A DNA stretch of 64,000 nucleotides from Lachnospiraceae bacterium (lineage in GTDB: Bacteria; Bacillota; Clostridia; Lachnospirales; Lachnospiraceae). Positions 35,345 through 44,548 of this stretch are shown here, piece by piece. The notes beneath the pieces were generated by a model, which saw only the letters and a program-made list of their open reading frames with translations, had not been told where the DNA came from and made no database searches. The first letter of the stretch is position 1, and each line of letters starts with the position of its first letter. The stretch spans positions 62,001-126,000 of the forward strand of contig CAJTIU010000009.1 of the NCBI GenBank assembly GCA_910576335.1, written 5' to 3'. A program made the position numbers and the translations under genes.

Positions 35345-36834
35345 TTCAGGGAACCATGTCAAATGCAGGGAAGAGCATTTTAGTTGGAGGATTGTGCCGT
35401 GTACTGGCCCAGGACGGGTATCTGGCGGCGCCGTTTAAATCACAGAATATGGCGCTGAATTCTTTTATTACAAAGGAAGGGCTTGAAATGGGGCGGGCCC
35501 AGGTGATGCAGGCAGAGGCAGCAGGCATTGAACCTGCGGCGGAGATGAATCCGATTCTTCTAAAGCCCACCAATGACACCGGATCCCAGGTAATTGTAAA
35601 TGGGAAAGTGGCAGGCGTTATGTCAGCGTCAGAGTATTATGAGAAGAAGCAGCAGTACATTCCAGTGGTTCAGGAGGCATACCGGAAACTGGAAGAACGA
35701 TATGATGTTATTGTAATCGAAGGGGCGGGCAGCCCTGCAGAGATTAACTTAAAGGAGAATGACATTGTGAACATGGGCCTGGCAGAGATGGTGGATGCGC
35801 CGGTCATTCTTGTGGGGGATATTGACAGAGGCGGCGTATTTGCACAGATTGTTGGAACAGTGGAACTACTTGAGGAAAAAGAGCGCGCGCGTATCAAAGG
35901 AATCATTATCAATAAATTCAGGGGAGATAAGAAGATTCTTGAGCCGGGGCTTCGGATGCTGGAGGAGAAGACCGGGATCCCTGTCTGTGGGGTGGTTCCC
36001 TACTTTTATCTGGATATTGATGATGAGGACAGCCTGACAGAGCGGTTTGGAAAGAAGGGCGGCAGGGGAAGAATTGATATTGCCGTGATCCGTCTGCCCC
36101 GGATCTCAAACTTTACGGATTTCGCTCCTTTAGAGGGGATGGAGGATGTCTCCCTCAGGTATGTAAGCAGTGCGGGTGACTTCGGCGATCCGGATGCAGT
36201 GATGCTGCCCGGGACGAAGAATACGATTGCAGATCTTCTGTGGCTCAGGCAGAGCGGGCTGGAGGCAAGGATTCTGCAGTACAGTGCAAAAGGAAAGCTT
36301 CTGTTTGGAATCTGCGGGGGCTATCAGATGCTTGGAGAGGTCATTGAGGATCCGGAGGGCATGGAGCAGCAGGGAAGTATTAAGGGAATGGGTCTGCTTC
36401 CCATGAAGACTACATTTATTCCAGAAAAGACACGGACACGGGTGAAGGGACATTTTCAGAACGTAAAAGGACTTCTTCATGAACTGAGCCAGGTGGAGAT
36501 TGAAGGCTATGAGATCCATATGGGTGTCTCGGAGTCTTCAGGAGAACGGATGTTGGTGCTGACAGACGAGGTAACGCATGGGGAGCGGAAGGAGGACGGA
36601 CTGTGCAGTGAACATGTGTATGGCTGCTATGTGCACGGGATTTTTGACCGGGCAGAGGCAGCAGAAGCAGTTGTGCGCGCTCTGCTTCTGCAAAAGGGCT
36701 GTCCGGCGGACCATGTGAAGGCAGTCAATATGTCAGAGTATAAAGAAGAGCAGTACAATAAGCTGGCAGATATCATCCGGGAAAATGTTGATATGCAGGC
36801 AATCCGGCGGATACTGGAAGAAGGTGCACACTGA
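35326..36834 (+). CDS. cbiP: Cobyric acid synthase
   Basis: About 502 residues from ATG 35326 (AAGGAGGGGG site). QGTMSNAGKSILVGGLCRVL is the ATP-binding loop, followed by AAPFKSQNMALNSF, EGAGSPAEINL, VGDIDRGGVFAQ and a C-terminal glutamine amidotransferase domain with GICGGYQMLGE and CYVHGIFD. It amidates side chains b, d, e and g. The 67-base gap after it includes a GACAGG/CCTGTC hairpin before cobU. Confidence 0.97.
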   Translation: MAKSIMIQGTMSNAGKSILVGGLCRVLAQDGYLAAPFKSQNMALNSFITKEGLEMGRAQVMQAEAAGIEPAAEMNPILLKPTNDTGSQVIVNGKVAGVMSASEYYEKKQQYIPVVQEAYRKLEERYDVIVIEGAGSPAEINLKENDIVNMGLAEMVDAPVILVGDIDRGGVFAQIVGTVELLEEKERARIKGIIINKFRGDKKILEPGLRMLEEKTGIPVCGVVPYFYLDIDDEDSLTERFGKKGGRGRIDIAVIRLPRISNFTDFAPLEGMEDVSLRYVSSAGDFGDPDAVMLPGTKNTIADLLWLRQSGLEARILQYSAKGKLLFGICGGYQMLGEVIEDPEGMEQQGSIKGMGLLPMKTTFIPEKTRTRVKGHFQNVKGLLHELSQVEIEGYEIHMGVSESSGERMLVLTDEVTHGERKEDGLCSEHVYGCYVHGIFDRAEAAEAVVRALLLQKGCPADHVKAVNMSEYKEEQYNKLADIIRENVDMQAIRRILEEGAH

Positions 36835-36901
36835 TAGAAGAAAGGAATCGCAGAAGTCCTGACAGGGAGGCCTGTCTGAACGATTGCAGGAAAATTAAGA
36901 A

Positions 36902-37444
36902 ATGATTCATCTTATAACAGGAGGAAGCGGCAGCGGCAAATCAGAATATGCCGAGAACATGTTGTGCCATTACCAGAAGGAAGAAGGGGAGCAGCTCATT
37001 TATATTGCCACCATGTTCCCCTGTGGCGAAGAGACAAAAAGGAAGATAAGACGGCATCAGAGAATGCGCCGCGGCAAGGGATTTGAGACCATTGAGCGCT
37101 ATACGAATCTTGCAGGCATTGTGGATGTGCTGAAGAATTATGAATCTGTTTCAGTGCTGATTGAATGCATCTCGAATCTGACGGCAAATGAGCTGTACAT
37201 GGAAGAAGGGGCAAAAGAGAGCACAGCCGAAGAGATTTTAACGGGGATTGAAGCGGTATGCAGGATTGCCAGAAATGTGGTCATTGTAACAAATGAAGTA
37301 AGCTCTGAAGGATTCTTCTGCAGTCCGGAGATGATTCACTATAAGCAGGTCATGGGTGAGATCAACTGCTGCCTGGCAAAAAGAGCAGACCGTGTGACGG
37401 AAGTCGTGTATGGGATTGCAGTGGAGGTGAAAAAGGATAGATGA
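36902..37444 (+). CDS. cobU: Adenosylcobinamide kinase / adenosylcobinamide-phosphate guanylyltransferase
   Basis: 180 residues. P-loop GGSGSGKSEYAE at the N-terminus and IRRHQRMRR, holding the His that is guanylylated; then ISNLTANELY and TNEVSSEGF. The C-terminus ends ADRVTEVVYGIAVEVK, a normal CobU end. It phosphorylates cobinamide and adds GMP. It overlaps the shorter paralogue that follows by 4 bases (ATGA). Confidence 0.93.
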   Translation: MIHLITGGSGSGKSEYAENMLCHYQKEEGEQLIYIATMFPCGEETKRKIRRHQRMRRGKGFETIERYTNLAGIVDVLKNYESVSVLIECISNLTANELYMEEGAKESTAEEILTGIEAVCRIARNVVIVTNEVSSEGFFCSPEMIHYKQVMGEINCCLAKRADRVTEVVYGIAVEVKKDR

Positions 37445-37836
37445 AAATGATTATAGGAGGCTCCTTTCAGGGGAAGCTGGATTATGCAAAGAAGCTATAT
37501 CCAGAAATTCTCTGGGCAGACGGAAGAGACTGCCCTTATGGCGAAGTCAGAACCTGCGGGGGAATCTTTTACCTGGAAGCATACATCCGCCGGATTATGA
37601 AAGAGGAAGAAGACCACGGCAGGAAATATCTAGGGCTCCTGGAAGAGTTGGGAAGTATCAACCCGGAAATCGTGGTAGTCAGCGATGAGATCGGATACGG
37701 ACTGGTGCCCCCGGACCCCTTTGAGCGCAGATACCGGGAGACGGCCGGCCGGATCTGTACCAGGATTGCATCCGATGCAGAGCAGGTTGACCGAGTAGTA
37801 TGCGGGATTGCCGTGACTATAAAAAATAAACTCTAA
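37441..37836 (+). CDS. Second, short CobU-like protein
   Basis: 131 residues. The start, GGSFQGKLDYAKK, is a modified CobU P-loop in which the usual GKS serine is Leu. The end, VSDEIGYGLVPPDPFERRYRE ... VDRVVCGIAVTIK, is clearly CobU. The segment with the guanylylated His (HRxxR) of CobU is missing and the protein is about 50 residues shorter than the neighbour. It is coupled to cobU and so is probably made with it; it may be a partner subunit or a regulatory leftover. No family function is established that I know of. Confidence 0.75.
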   Translation: MKMIIGGSFQGKLDYAKKLYPEILWADGRDCPYGEVRTCGGIFYLEAYIRRIMKEEEDHGRKYLGLLEELGSINPEIVVVSDEIGYGLVPPDPFERRYRETAGRICTRIASDAEQVDRVVCGIAVTIKNKL

Positions 37837-37853
37837 GAGAGGAGACGCAGACA

Positions 37854-38492
37854 ATGGAACTGGAAAAAGTACTGCCAGAGGAGATAGAAAAGAGAAGCTT
37901 TGAGATCATAACAGAAGAATTGGGAAACCACTCTTTCCTGCCAGGAACAGAACAGATTGTAAAGCGCTGCATCCATACCAGCGCGGATTTCGAATATGCA
38001 AAGAACCTGGTATTTTCTGAAAACGCAGTAGAGAAAATATTAGAATCCATCCGAAACGGTGCGTCTGTTGTGACAGACACGCAGATGGGAAAAGCAGGGA
38101 TAAATAAGAAGAGATTAAAGGAGTACGGCGGAGAAGTACACTGCTTCATGAGTGATGAAGATGTTGCCGCAGAAGCAAAGAGACGCGGCACGACCCGTGC
38201 AGCAGTCAGTATGGAAAAAGCAGCAGGCCTGGATGAGAAAATGATCTTTGCAATCGGAAATGCACCGACCGCGCTGGTCAGATTATATGAGCTGATTTCA
38301 GAAGGAAAGCTAAAGCCAGAGGCAGTGATTGCAGTTCCGGTGGGATTCGTCAATGTTGTGCAGTCTAAAGAACTAATCCTGACGCTAAAGGATACTCCAT
38401 ATATTGTGGCAAGAGGGCGCAAAGGGGGAAGCAATATCGCGGCATGCATCTGCAATGCGCTGCTGTACCAGTTGGGGACGGGGTATTTTTAA
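37854..38492 (+). CDS. cbiC: Cobalt-precorrin-8 methylmutase, with a repeat-derived C-terminus
   Basis: 212 residues. FEIITEELG, CIHTSADFEYAKNL (substrate His), VVTDTQMGKAGI, MSDEDVAAEAKRRG, AIGNAPTALVRLYEL and AVPVGFVNVVQSK are CbiC signatures. It moves the C-11 methyl to C-12, giving cobyrinic acid. The last eight codons (YQLGTGYF plus stop) are read from the GGGGACGGGG palindrome at 38470, so the native C-terminus has been replaced or trimmed. The catalytic core is intact. It closes the B12 operon. Confidence 0.94.
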   Translation: MELEKVLPEEIEKRSFEIITEELGNHSFLPGTEQIVKRCIHTSADFEYAKNLVFSENAVEKILESIRNGASVVTDTQMGKAGINKKRLKEYGGEVHCFMSDEDVAAEAKRRGTTRAAVSMEKAAGLDEKMIFAIGNAPTALVRLYELISEGKLKPEAVIAVPVGFVNVVQSKELILTLKDTPYIVARGRKGGSNIAACICNALLYQLGTGYF

Positions 38493-38511
38493 AAATACCC
38501 CGTCCCCAATT
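38470..38511. repeat. GGGGACGGGG palindrome, copy 2 (inside the end of cbiC)
   Basis: A 42-bp near-perfect palindrome centred at 38490/38491, with one mismatched outer pair. Here the centre reads GGGGTATTTTTAAAAATACCCC, a T/A variant of copies 1 and 3 that keeps base pairing (compensating change). It provides the cbiC stop codon and may also act as its transcript end. Confidence 0.9.
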
Positions 38512-38518
38512 AATTTTC

Positions 38519-38547
38519 TTGACCAATTGTTCGAAAAGTGCTAAAAT
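38519..38547 (+). promoter_or_regulatory. Sigma-A promoter of the opp operon
   Basis: TTGACC (38519-38524), 17 bases, TAAAAT (38542-38547). It starts 8 bases after the palindrome. The leader to ATG 38676 is about 120 bases and AT-rich with no clear structure. Confidence 0.65.
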
Positions 38548-38675
38548 GGATTTGTATTTTTTTAAGTTTTTGTTAAGATTTACTTAATCGTTAAAGGTAG
38601 AACCAGGGAATCAATATTTCCTGTTTAGTGCTACATATAAGCTAATAGAACTTAGAGAAGGAGGGAATTCATTTT

Positions 38676-40328
38676 ATGAAGAAGAGAATATTAGCTGCTT
38701 TATTAACGCTGGCTATGACTGCTGCTATGGTAACAGGATGCAGTACGCCGAGTACAGGAGGAGACTCAGGAGAGGGCGGAGGAGATTCCGGCGCTGCTTC
38801 TGGGGAGAAGGTATTCCGTTATGCGACGAATACCGAGCCGACGACTCTGGATCCGACCAAGGGACAGAGCATAGGTGATAATGAGATTCAGCATGCAATT
38901 ACAGAGGGCCTTACTCGTAATACCGCAGGTGAGGTAAAACCAGGTATTGCTGAAAAATGGGAGATTTCCGAGGACGGCCTTACATATACCTTCCATTTAC
39001 GCGATGCAAAGTGGAGCGATGGTGAGCCGATCAAGGCTGCAGACTATGAGTTCAGCTGGAAGAGACTGGTAGATCCGGAGACAGCAAGCCCGTATGCATT
39101 TATCGGAGATTATCTGAAGAATGGTTATGCGATTGAGACCGGCGAGAAGGATCCTTCAGAGCTTGGCGTAAAGGCAATTGATGATAAGACTTTAGAGGTT
39201 ACGCTTGAGAATCCGACCTCTTATTTCTTAAGTCTGATTGGTTCATCAGGACAGTATGCGCCGCTTCGTCAGGATATTGTAGAGGAGTACGGCACAGACT
39301 TTGCTGCAACAGCAGACAAGAATGTTTACTCAGGACCGTTCAAAATGACAAAGTCTGAGAACAATGAGTATATCTTTGAGAAGAATGAGAACTACTGGGA
39401 TGTTGATTCCATTAAGCTTGACAGATGTGAGCTTTCTTATGTTGAGAAGCCGGATACACAGCTTTCCATGTATGAGGCGGGAGATCTGGATTACGTTATG
39501 GTTCCGTCAGCATATGTACCGGATTATAAGGACAAGTCTGAGAAGTTCATGAACGGTAACGTTGACTTCTGCTACATTAACTCACAGAGTGAGAACAAGG
39601 TTCTTCAGAATAAGGACTTCCGTCTGGCTCTGAATTATGCAATTAGCCGTAAGGAATACAATGATCTTGCAAATACTGGAATCTACGAGCCGTTTAACGG
39701 ACTGGTATTCCCGGGACTGCAGGCAAAGGGTAAGACATACGGTGAGGCTTATGAGATGAAATCTTATCCGATCGAGGGCGACCAGGAGCAGGCAAAATCT
39801 CATCTGGATGCTGCCATGAAGGAGCTGAATATAGCGTCTCCTGGAGATATTGAGATTGAGCTTACTACAACAGATGCAGAGTCCAGCAAGAAGATTGCTG
39901 AGGTTATTCAGGAGCTTTGGCAGAAATCACTGGGAATCAAGGTAAAGATCCGTCAGGTAACCTATGCAGAGATTTATGGCAATGTATTCCCAGAGCACGA
40001 CTTTGAAGTTGGTTACGGCGGATGGGGCGCAGACTATGACGACCCATACAGCTACGTAGAGCTTTTCAAGGGCGACAGCTCTTATAACTACAGCCAGTTT
40101 GTGAACAAGGATCTGGACGAACTCCTTGTAGCTACACAGAAAGAGACTGATACAGACAAGCGTATGGATATGCTGAAAGAGGCAGAGCAGCTGATTCTTG
40201 ACGAGGGCGCTTTCGTACCGCTTCAGGCAAGAAATATCTTCTATATGCTTGACGAAGATACAACAGGAATTAACTTCTATTACTGCAGCCTTAACATCGA
40301 CTGGGTATATGCAGATGTTGCACAATAA
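38676..40328 (+). CDS. oppA: Oligopeptide ABC transporter substrate-binding lipoprotein
   Basis: 550 residues with a GAAGGAGGG site. The lipoprotein signal ends VTGC (Cys22) and is followed by a Gly/Ser-rich linker. The mature part has the family 5 pattern: TEPTTLDPTKGQSIGDNEIQ, KWEISEDGLTYTFHLRDAKW, FSWKRLVDPETASPY, NYAISRKEYND and GYGGWGADYDDPYSY. It is the OppA type, probably for peptides. It heads the opp operon but a terminator-like hairpin separates it from oppB, which would give an excess of binding protein. Confidence 0.93.
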   Translation: MKKRILAALLTLAMTAAMVTGCSTPSTGGDSGEGGGDSGAASGEKVFRYATNTEPTTLDPTKGQSIGDNEIQHAITEGLTRNTAGEVKPGIAEKWEISEDGLTYTFHLRDAKWSDGEPIKAADYEFSWKRLVDPETASPYAFIGDYLKNGYAIETGEKDPSELGVKAIDDKTLEVTLENPTSYFLSLIGSSGQYAPLRQDIVEEYGTDFAATADKNVYSGPFKMTKSENNEYIFEKNENYWDVDSIKLDRCELSYVEKPDTQLSMYEAGDLDYVMVPSAYVPDYKDKSEKFMNGNVDFCYINSQSENKVLQNKDFRLALNYAISRKEYNDLANTGIYEPFNGLVFPGLQAKGKTYGEAYEMKSYPIEGDQEQAKSHLDAAMKELNIASPGDIEIELTTTDAESSKKIAEVIQELWQKSLGIKVKIRQVTYAEIYGNVFPEHDFEVGYGGWGADYDDPYSYVELFKGDSSYNYSQFVNKDLDELLVATQKETDTDKRMDMLKEAEQLILDEGAFVPLQARNIFYMLDEDTTGINFYYCSLNIDWVYADVAQ

Positions 40329-40460
40329 TATCAGCCAACGCCAGTTCAGGCGTCAGAACGGCAATGCCTGGCCGGCAGCATGATATTTTGAGTATTAAGA
40401 ATGTGTCAGGCGGGCTTTCAGACAGGATCTTAAGGTCTGCCGGGCATCATGATGAAAAGG

Positions 40461-40506
40461 AGATTCAGGAAAGAAGGAATGTTCGTCTTTTTCTGAATCT
40501 TTTTTT
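40461..40506 (+). terminator. Partial terminator between oppA and oppB
   Basis: AGATTCAGGAAAGA (40461-40474) pairs with TCTTTTTCTGAATCT (40486-40500, one bulge), followed by six T residues. The rest of 40329-40595 has no gene. As oppB has no separate promoter that I can identify, this probably reduces rather than stops transcription into oppB-F. Confidence 0.8.
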
Positions 40507-40595
40507 CGTATCTGCTATAGACTGGAGGCAGCCCGGAGAGGGCGGCCTGCCGGAATGATTATATAGATGATTCTATCTGCATAGGAGGATAAAGG

Positions 40596-41516
40596 ATGCT
40601 TAAGTATGTCACAAAACGAGTGGTCGCTGCGATACTGACAGTATTTGCCCTGGTGACGATCGTGTTTTTCCTGGTTCGGCTGATGCCGGGTGAACCCTTT
40701 ACCAGTGCAAAGCTTACAAAAGAAGTGGCGGAAAATATGAATTCTTATTATGGATTCGATAAACCTATTTTAGAGCAGTATTTTACATATATGGGGAATC
40801 TGCTCCATGGTAATTTTGGATATTCCATGAAATATACGAACAAAACTGTAAACTATATCATTGGACAGACGTTTCCGTTTTCTGCGGATCTCGGTATCCG
40901 TGCATTGTGCCTTGCGGTTTCCTTAGGTCTGGTGCTCGGTATTATAGCCGCAAGGAACAGAGGGAAAAAATTAGACTTTGCCTGCGTGCTCATCGCAATT
41001 GTCGGCACCAGTATTCCAGATTTTATTATGGGAGCCCTTCTCCAATATTTCTTCGGAATCAAGTGGGGGCTGCTTCCGGTCGCAAAATATCTTGGCATTG
41101 AATACACAATCCTGCCTGCCTGTGCCCTGGCGTTCTATACGCTTGCTTCTGTCTCGCGTATTATGCGTTCCAGTATGCTGGAGGTAACATCCCAGGATTA
41201 TATAAAGACGGCCCGTTCAAAAGGATTGTCAGAGCTGCGTATTACGTGCAAGCATCAGATCCGCAACGCAATTATGCCGGTTATGACAGTTCTTGGCCCT
41301 ACGGTGGCGTCTGTGTTAACCGGTACATTCGTAATTGAGGCGATCTTTGCAATCCCCGGAATGGGTAAATATTACGTGGAAAGTGTCAATAACAACGACT
41401 ATGCCATGATTCTTGGAATGACGGTATTCTATGGCTGCTTTCTTGTACTTTGTAACTTAATAGTTGATATTTTGTACGGTGTGGCGGATCCGCGTGTACG
41501 TATTGGAAAAAGGTAG
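40596..41516 (+). CDS. oppB: Oligopeptide ABC transporter permease
   Basis: 306 residues, six membrane helices, with the start MLKYVTKRVVAAILTVFALVT type and the ABC permease EAA-type loop (VTSQDYIKTARSKGLSELRI, then KHQIRNAIMPVMTVLGP). ATG 40596 follows AGGAGGA. It forms the membrane pore with oppC. End overlaps the oppC leader. Confidence 0.95.
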   Translation: MLKYVTKRVVAAILTVFALVTIVFFLVRLMPGEPFTSAKLTKEVAENMNSYYGFDKPILEQYFTYMGNLLHGNFGYSMKYTNKTVNYIIGQTFPFSADLGIRALCLAVSLGLVLGIIAARNRGKKLDFACVLIAIVGTSIPDFIMGALLQYFFGIKWGLLPVAKYLGIEYTILPACALAFYTLASVSRIMRSSMLEVTSQDYIKTARSKGLSELRITCKHQIRNAIMPVMTVLGPTVASVLTGTFVIEAIFAIPGMGKYYVESVNNNDYAMILGMTVFYGCFLVLCNLIVDILYGVADPRVRIGKR

Positions 41517-41525
41517 GTGAGCAGG

Positions 41526-42449
41526 ATGGCAGAACTTAATAAGGATATGTTTGTAATAAAAGGAAAGAACACGATGAAGATGGAATCCATCAGCAGGCCG
41601 TCACTCTCCTTCTGGCAGGATGCGTGGAGAAGACTCAGGAAAAACCGTGCGGCATTTGTCGGATTATGTATCATTGTGCTCTATGCGTTGCTTGCTGTTT
41701 TTGCTCCCATGTTCAGTAAATATGGATTTTCTGACATGGATACTGCTGCGATGCATGCCGGTCCGTCAGCAGCCCACTGGCTTGGATGCGATGCTACAGG
41801 ACGTGACCAGTGGGTACGTATCTGGATGGGTGCAAGGACATCTCTTGCAATTGGTTTGTTTTCCGCATTTATTAATATGTGCGTGGGTGCTGTGATAGGT
41901 GGCCTGTGTGGATATTATGGAGGAAAACTGGATATGATTATGATGCGAGTGGTTGATATTTTATATGGTATTCCGAGCCTGATTATTACCATTCTCGTTA
42001 TGCTGGTTCTGGGTAAAGGTGTGGCACCGCTGATTATTGCTCTTTGTGTGGTAGGATGGATTGGAACCTGCCGCTTTGTCCGGGGCGAGGTATACCGGCT
42101 GAAGGAGCAGGATTTTGTCATGGCAGCGAAGGTGCTCGGCATTCCGGACTTTATTATCATTATACGTCACATTATTCCGAATATCCTTGGAATGCTTGTT
42201 ACGAATCTCTGTATGGCAATTCCGGGAGCAATCTTCCAGGAGGCGTTCTTAAGCTACATAGGCCTTGGTATTGCACCGCCGAACTGCAGCTGGGGAGTTC
42301 TTGCGAAAGAGGGAATTCAGTATCTCAGGATCCATCCCCATGAGATTATTATTCCTGCATTCTTTATCTGTACTACGATGCTTGCGCTGAACCTTCTGGG
42401 TGACGGTATGCGGGATGCAGTTGACCCGAAGCTTCGGGGAACGGAATAG
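41526..42449 (+). CDS. oppC: Oligopeptide ABC transporter permease
   Basis: About 307 residues. ATG 41526 was chosen over GTG 41517 because AGGTAGGTG lies just upstream. The OppC N-terminal segment (SFWQDAWRRLRKNRAAFVGL), HWLGCDATGRDQWVRIWMGAR, and the coupling loop (KEQDFVMAAKVLGIPDFIII, RHIIPNILG) are present, ending in DAVDPKLRG, typical of OppC/DppC. Confidence 0.95.
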   Translation: MAELNKDMFVIKGKNTMKMESISRPSLSFWQDAWRRLRKNRAAFVGLCIIVLYALLAVFAPMFSKYGFSDMDTAAMHAGPSAAHWLGCDATGRDQWVRIWMGARTSLAIGLFSAFINMCVGAVIGGLCGYYGGKLDMIMMRVVDILYGIPSLIITILVMLVLGKGVAPLIIALCVVGWIGTCRFVRGEVYRLKEQDFVMAAKVLGIPDFIIIIRHIIPNILGMLVTNLCMAIPGAIFQEAFLSYIGLGIAPPNCSWGVLAKEGIQYLRIHPHEIIIPAFFICTTMLALNLLGDGMRDAVDPKLRGTE

Positions 42450-42458
42450 GAGGAGCGA

Positions 42459-43496
42459 ATGATGGCAGAAAAAGAAAATATTCTTGAATTAAAAAATGTA
42501 GTATATTCCTTCCATACCTACGGCGGAGAGGTTAAGGCAGTGCGGGATGTAAGCTTTGAGGTCCGCAAGGGAGAGATTCTGGGAATTGTGGGAGAATCCG
42601 GCTGCGGAAAAAGTGTAACAGCCCAGTGTATCCTGAGACTGAACCCGGAACCGCCAGGATTCTTCGGAGGCGGAGAGATACTCTTTAAGGGCCGGGATAT
42701 CTTAAAGATGTCCAATAAGGAGATCCGCAAGGTCAGAGGCGGGGAGATTGGCTTTGTATTTCAGGATCCCATGACTTCTCTGAATCCAACTATGAGAGTA
42801 GGAGCGCAGATTGAGGAAGTATTTCTAGGACGTACTGGTGTGACGAAAAAGGAAGTAAAGAACCGCGCTCTTGAGATTATGAAGCTGGTAGGAATCTCTG
42901 ATGTAGAGAAGCGTTACAGACAGTATCCCCATGAATTATCCGGTGGTATGAAGCAGCGTATTATGATCGCCATTGCTCTCGTAAGCCGCCCGAGCCTGAT
43001 CATCTGTGATGAACCGACAACTTCACTGGATGTAACAATCGAAGCGCAGATTCTGGATCTTCTGCTGGAGCTTCGTGAGAAGCTTGGTACATCTATCATT
43101 ATGATAACTCATGACCTGGGTGTAATCGCAAGGCTCTGTGACCGTGTTATTGTAATGTATGGCGGTAAGGTTGTAGAGAGAGGTACGGCAGATGAGCTGT
43201 TCTATGATACGGCGCATCCATACACGAAAGGACTGATGAATTCGATCGCAAAGCTTGACACAGCTAAGGGTGAGAAGCTTCAGCCTATTGAGGGAACTCC
43301 TCCGGATCTGTTCTCCCCTCCGGTCGGATGTCCGTTTGCAGCAAGATGCGACTACTGTATGGACGTCTGCAATGAGATGCCTCCAGAAGTATACCAGCTT
43401 ACGGATGAGCATGCAACCTGCTGCTGGCTGCAGCATGAGATGGCGCCGGATAATGATATGAAGAAAAAACCGGAGAAGAAAGGAGAGGTAAGATAA
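42459..43496 (+). CDS. oppD: Oligopeptide ABC transporter ATP-binding protein
   Basis: 345 residues with an AGGAGG site. Walker A VGESGCGKSVT, signature ELSGGMKQRIMIA, Walker B LIICDEPTTSLD and H-loop ITHDLGVIA; then a C-terminal Cys-rich oligopeptide-ATPase extension (PFAARCDYCMDVC) that in this family can hold an iron-sulfur cluster. Its last base is shared with the oppF start (TAATG). Confidence 0.96.
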   Translation: MMAEKENILELKNVVYSFHTYGGEVKAVRDVSFEVRKGEILGIVGESGCGKSVTAQCILRLNPEPPGFFGGGEILFKGRDILKMSNKEIRKVRGGEIGFVFQDPMTSLNPTMRVGAQIEEVFLGRTGVTKKEVKNRALEIMKLVGISDVEKRYRQYPHELSGGMKQRIMIAIALVSRPSLIICDEPTTSLDVTIEAQILDLLLELREKLGTSIIMITHDLGVIARLCDRVIVMYGGKVVERGTADELFYDTAHPYTKGLMNSIAKLDTAKGEKLQPIEGTPPDLFSPPVGCPFAARCDYCMDVCNEMPPEVYQLTDEHATCCWLQHEMAPDNDMKKKPEKKGEVR

Positions 43497-44464
43497 TGGC
43501 AAATGAGACAAAACAGCCTCTCGTACAGGTAAAGGAATTATGTAAGTATTTCCACGTCAGCCGCACTGCGGAGCTCAAAGCAGTAGACGGGGTGAGCTTC
43601 GATATCTATAAAGGCGAGACAGTCAGTCTGGTTGGGGAATCCGGGTGTGGAAAGTCTACAACCGGAAGATGTATGATTCGTCTGTATGAGCCTACAAAAG
43701 GCCAGGTGATCTATGACGGGAAGGATATTACAAAGCTTTCGAAGGAGGAGCAGAAGGCATTCTGTAAAAAGGTGCAGATGATCTTCCAGAATCCTTATGC
43801 ATCCCTGAATCCCCGTATGACAGTAAAGGAGATTGTAGGCGAGGGTCTTAAGCAGCATGGAATGTCCCGGGAGGAAGTGGACAAGAAGGTGGAGGCTCTC
43901 CTGGAGACCGTAGGCCTTAACAAGGACCATATGTCACGGTTTCCCCACGAATTCTCCGGCGGACAGAGACAGAGGATCGGCATTGCCCGTGCCCTTTCGG
44001 TTGACCCGGAATTCATTATCTGCGATGAGCCCATTTCCGCATTGGATGTATCCATTCAGGCGCAGGTTATCAATATGCTTAAGCATCTGCAGGAGACCAT
44101 GGGGCTTACTTATCTGTTCATTGCGCATGACTTAAGTGTTGTAAAATACATCTCAGACAGGGTTGTGGTAATGTACCTTGGAACACTGGTGGAAACTGCG
44201 GAGACGGAGGAACTCTATGCAAATCCGGCTCATCCGTACACAAAGGCGCTGCTTTCAGCCATTCCGGAGGCGGATCCGAAGAAGGCAAAGGCCAATGAGC
44301 GTATTCCGATTAAAGGTGAGATTCCAAGTCCCATTAATCCGAAGAACTGCTGCAGATTTGCCGAGAGATGCCAGTATGCTACAGACCGGTGCTTTTCGGA
44401 GATGCCGAAGCTCCGTGAGGTTGCTCCAGGACATATGGCAGCATGCCATCTTCTTGACAAATAG
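43496..44464 (+). CDS. oppF: Oligopeptide ABC transporter ATP-binding protein
   Basis: 322 residues. Walker A VGESGCGKSTTGR, signature EFSGGQRQRIGIARAL, Walker B FIICDEPISALD, H-loop FIAHDLSVV. The C-terminal extension with Cys residues (CCRFAERCQYATDRC) is typical. The two ATPases pair as a heterodimer. Ends 3 bases before repeat copy 3. Confidence 0.96.
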   Translation: MANETKQPLVQVKELCKYFHVSRTAELKAVDGVSFDIYKGETVSLVGESGCGKSTTGRCMIRLYEPTKGQVIYDGKDITKLSKEEQKAFCKKVQMIFQNPYASLNPRMTVKEIVGEGLKQHGMSREEVDKKVEALLETVGLNKDHMSRFPHEFSGGQRQRIGIARALSVDPEFIICDEPISALDVSIQAQVINMLKHLQETMGLTYLFIAHDLSVVKYISDRVVVMYLGTLVETAETEELYANPAHPYTKALLSAIPEADPKKAKANERIPIKGEIPSPINPKNCCRFAERCQYATDRCFSEMPKLREVAPGHMAACHLLDK

Positions 44465-44467
44465 TGC

Positions 44468-44548
44468 AATTGGGGACGGGGTATTTTTCACCTCAAACGC
44501 TCCACTGGAGCCTTTGAGGTGCGCTATGGCGAAAAATGCCCCGTCCCC
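44468..44548. repeat. GGGGACGGGG palindrome, copy 3 (long form with inner hairpin)
   Basis: Left arm AATTGGGGACGGGGTATTTTT (44468-44488), right arm AAAAATGCCCCGTCCCC (44532-44548). Between them is a second hairpin: CACCTCAAA pairs with TTTGAGGTG, with CTCCA/TGGAG inside it. The copy lies between convergent oppF and the ParB-like gene and supplies the last codons and stop of the latter. It may serve as a two-way terminator. Confidence 0.85.
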
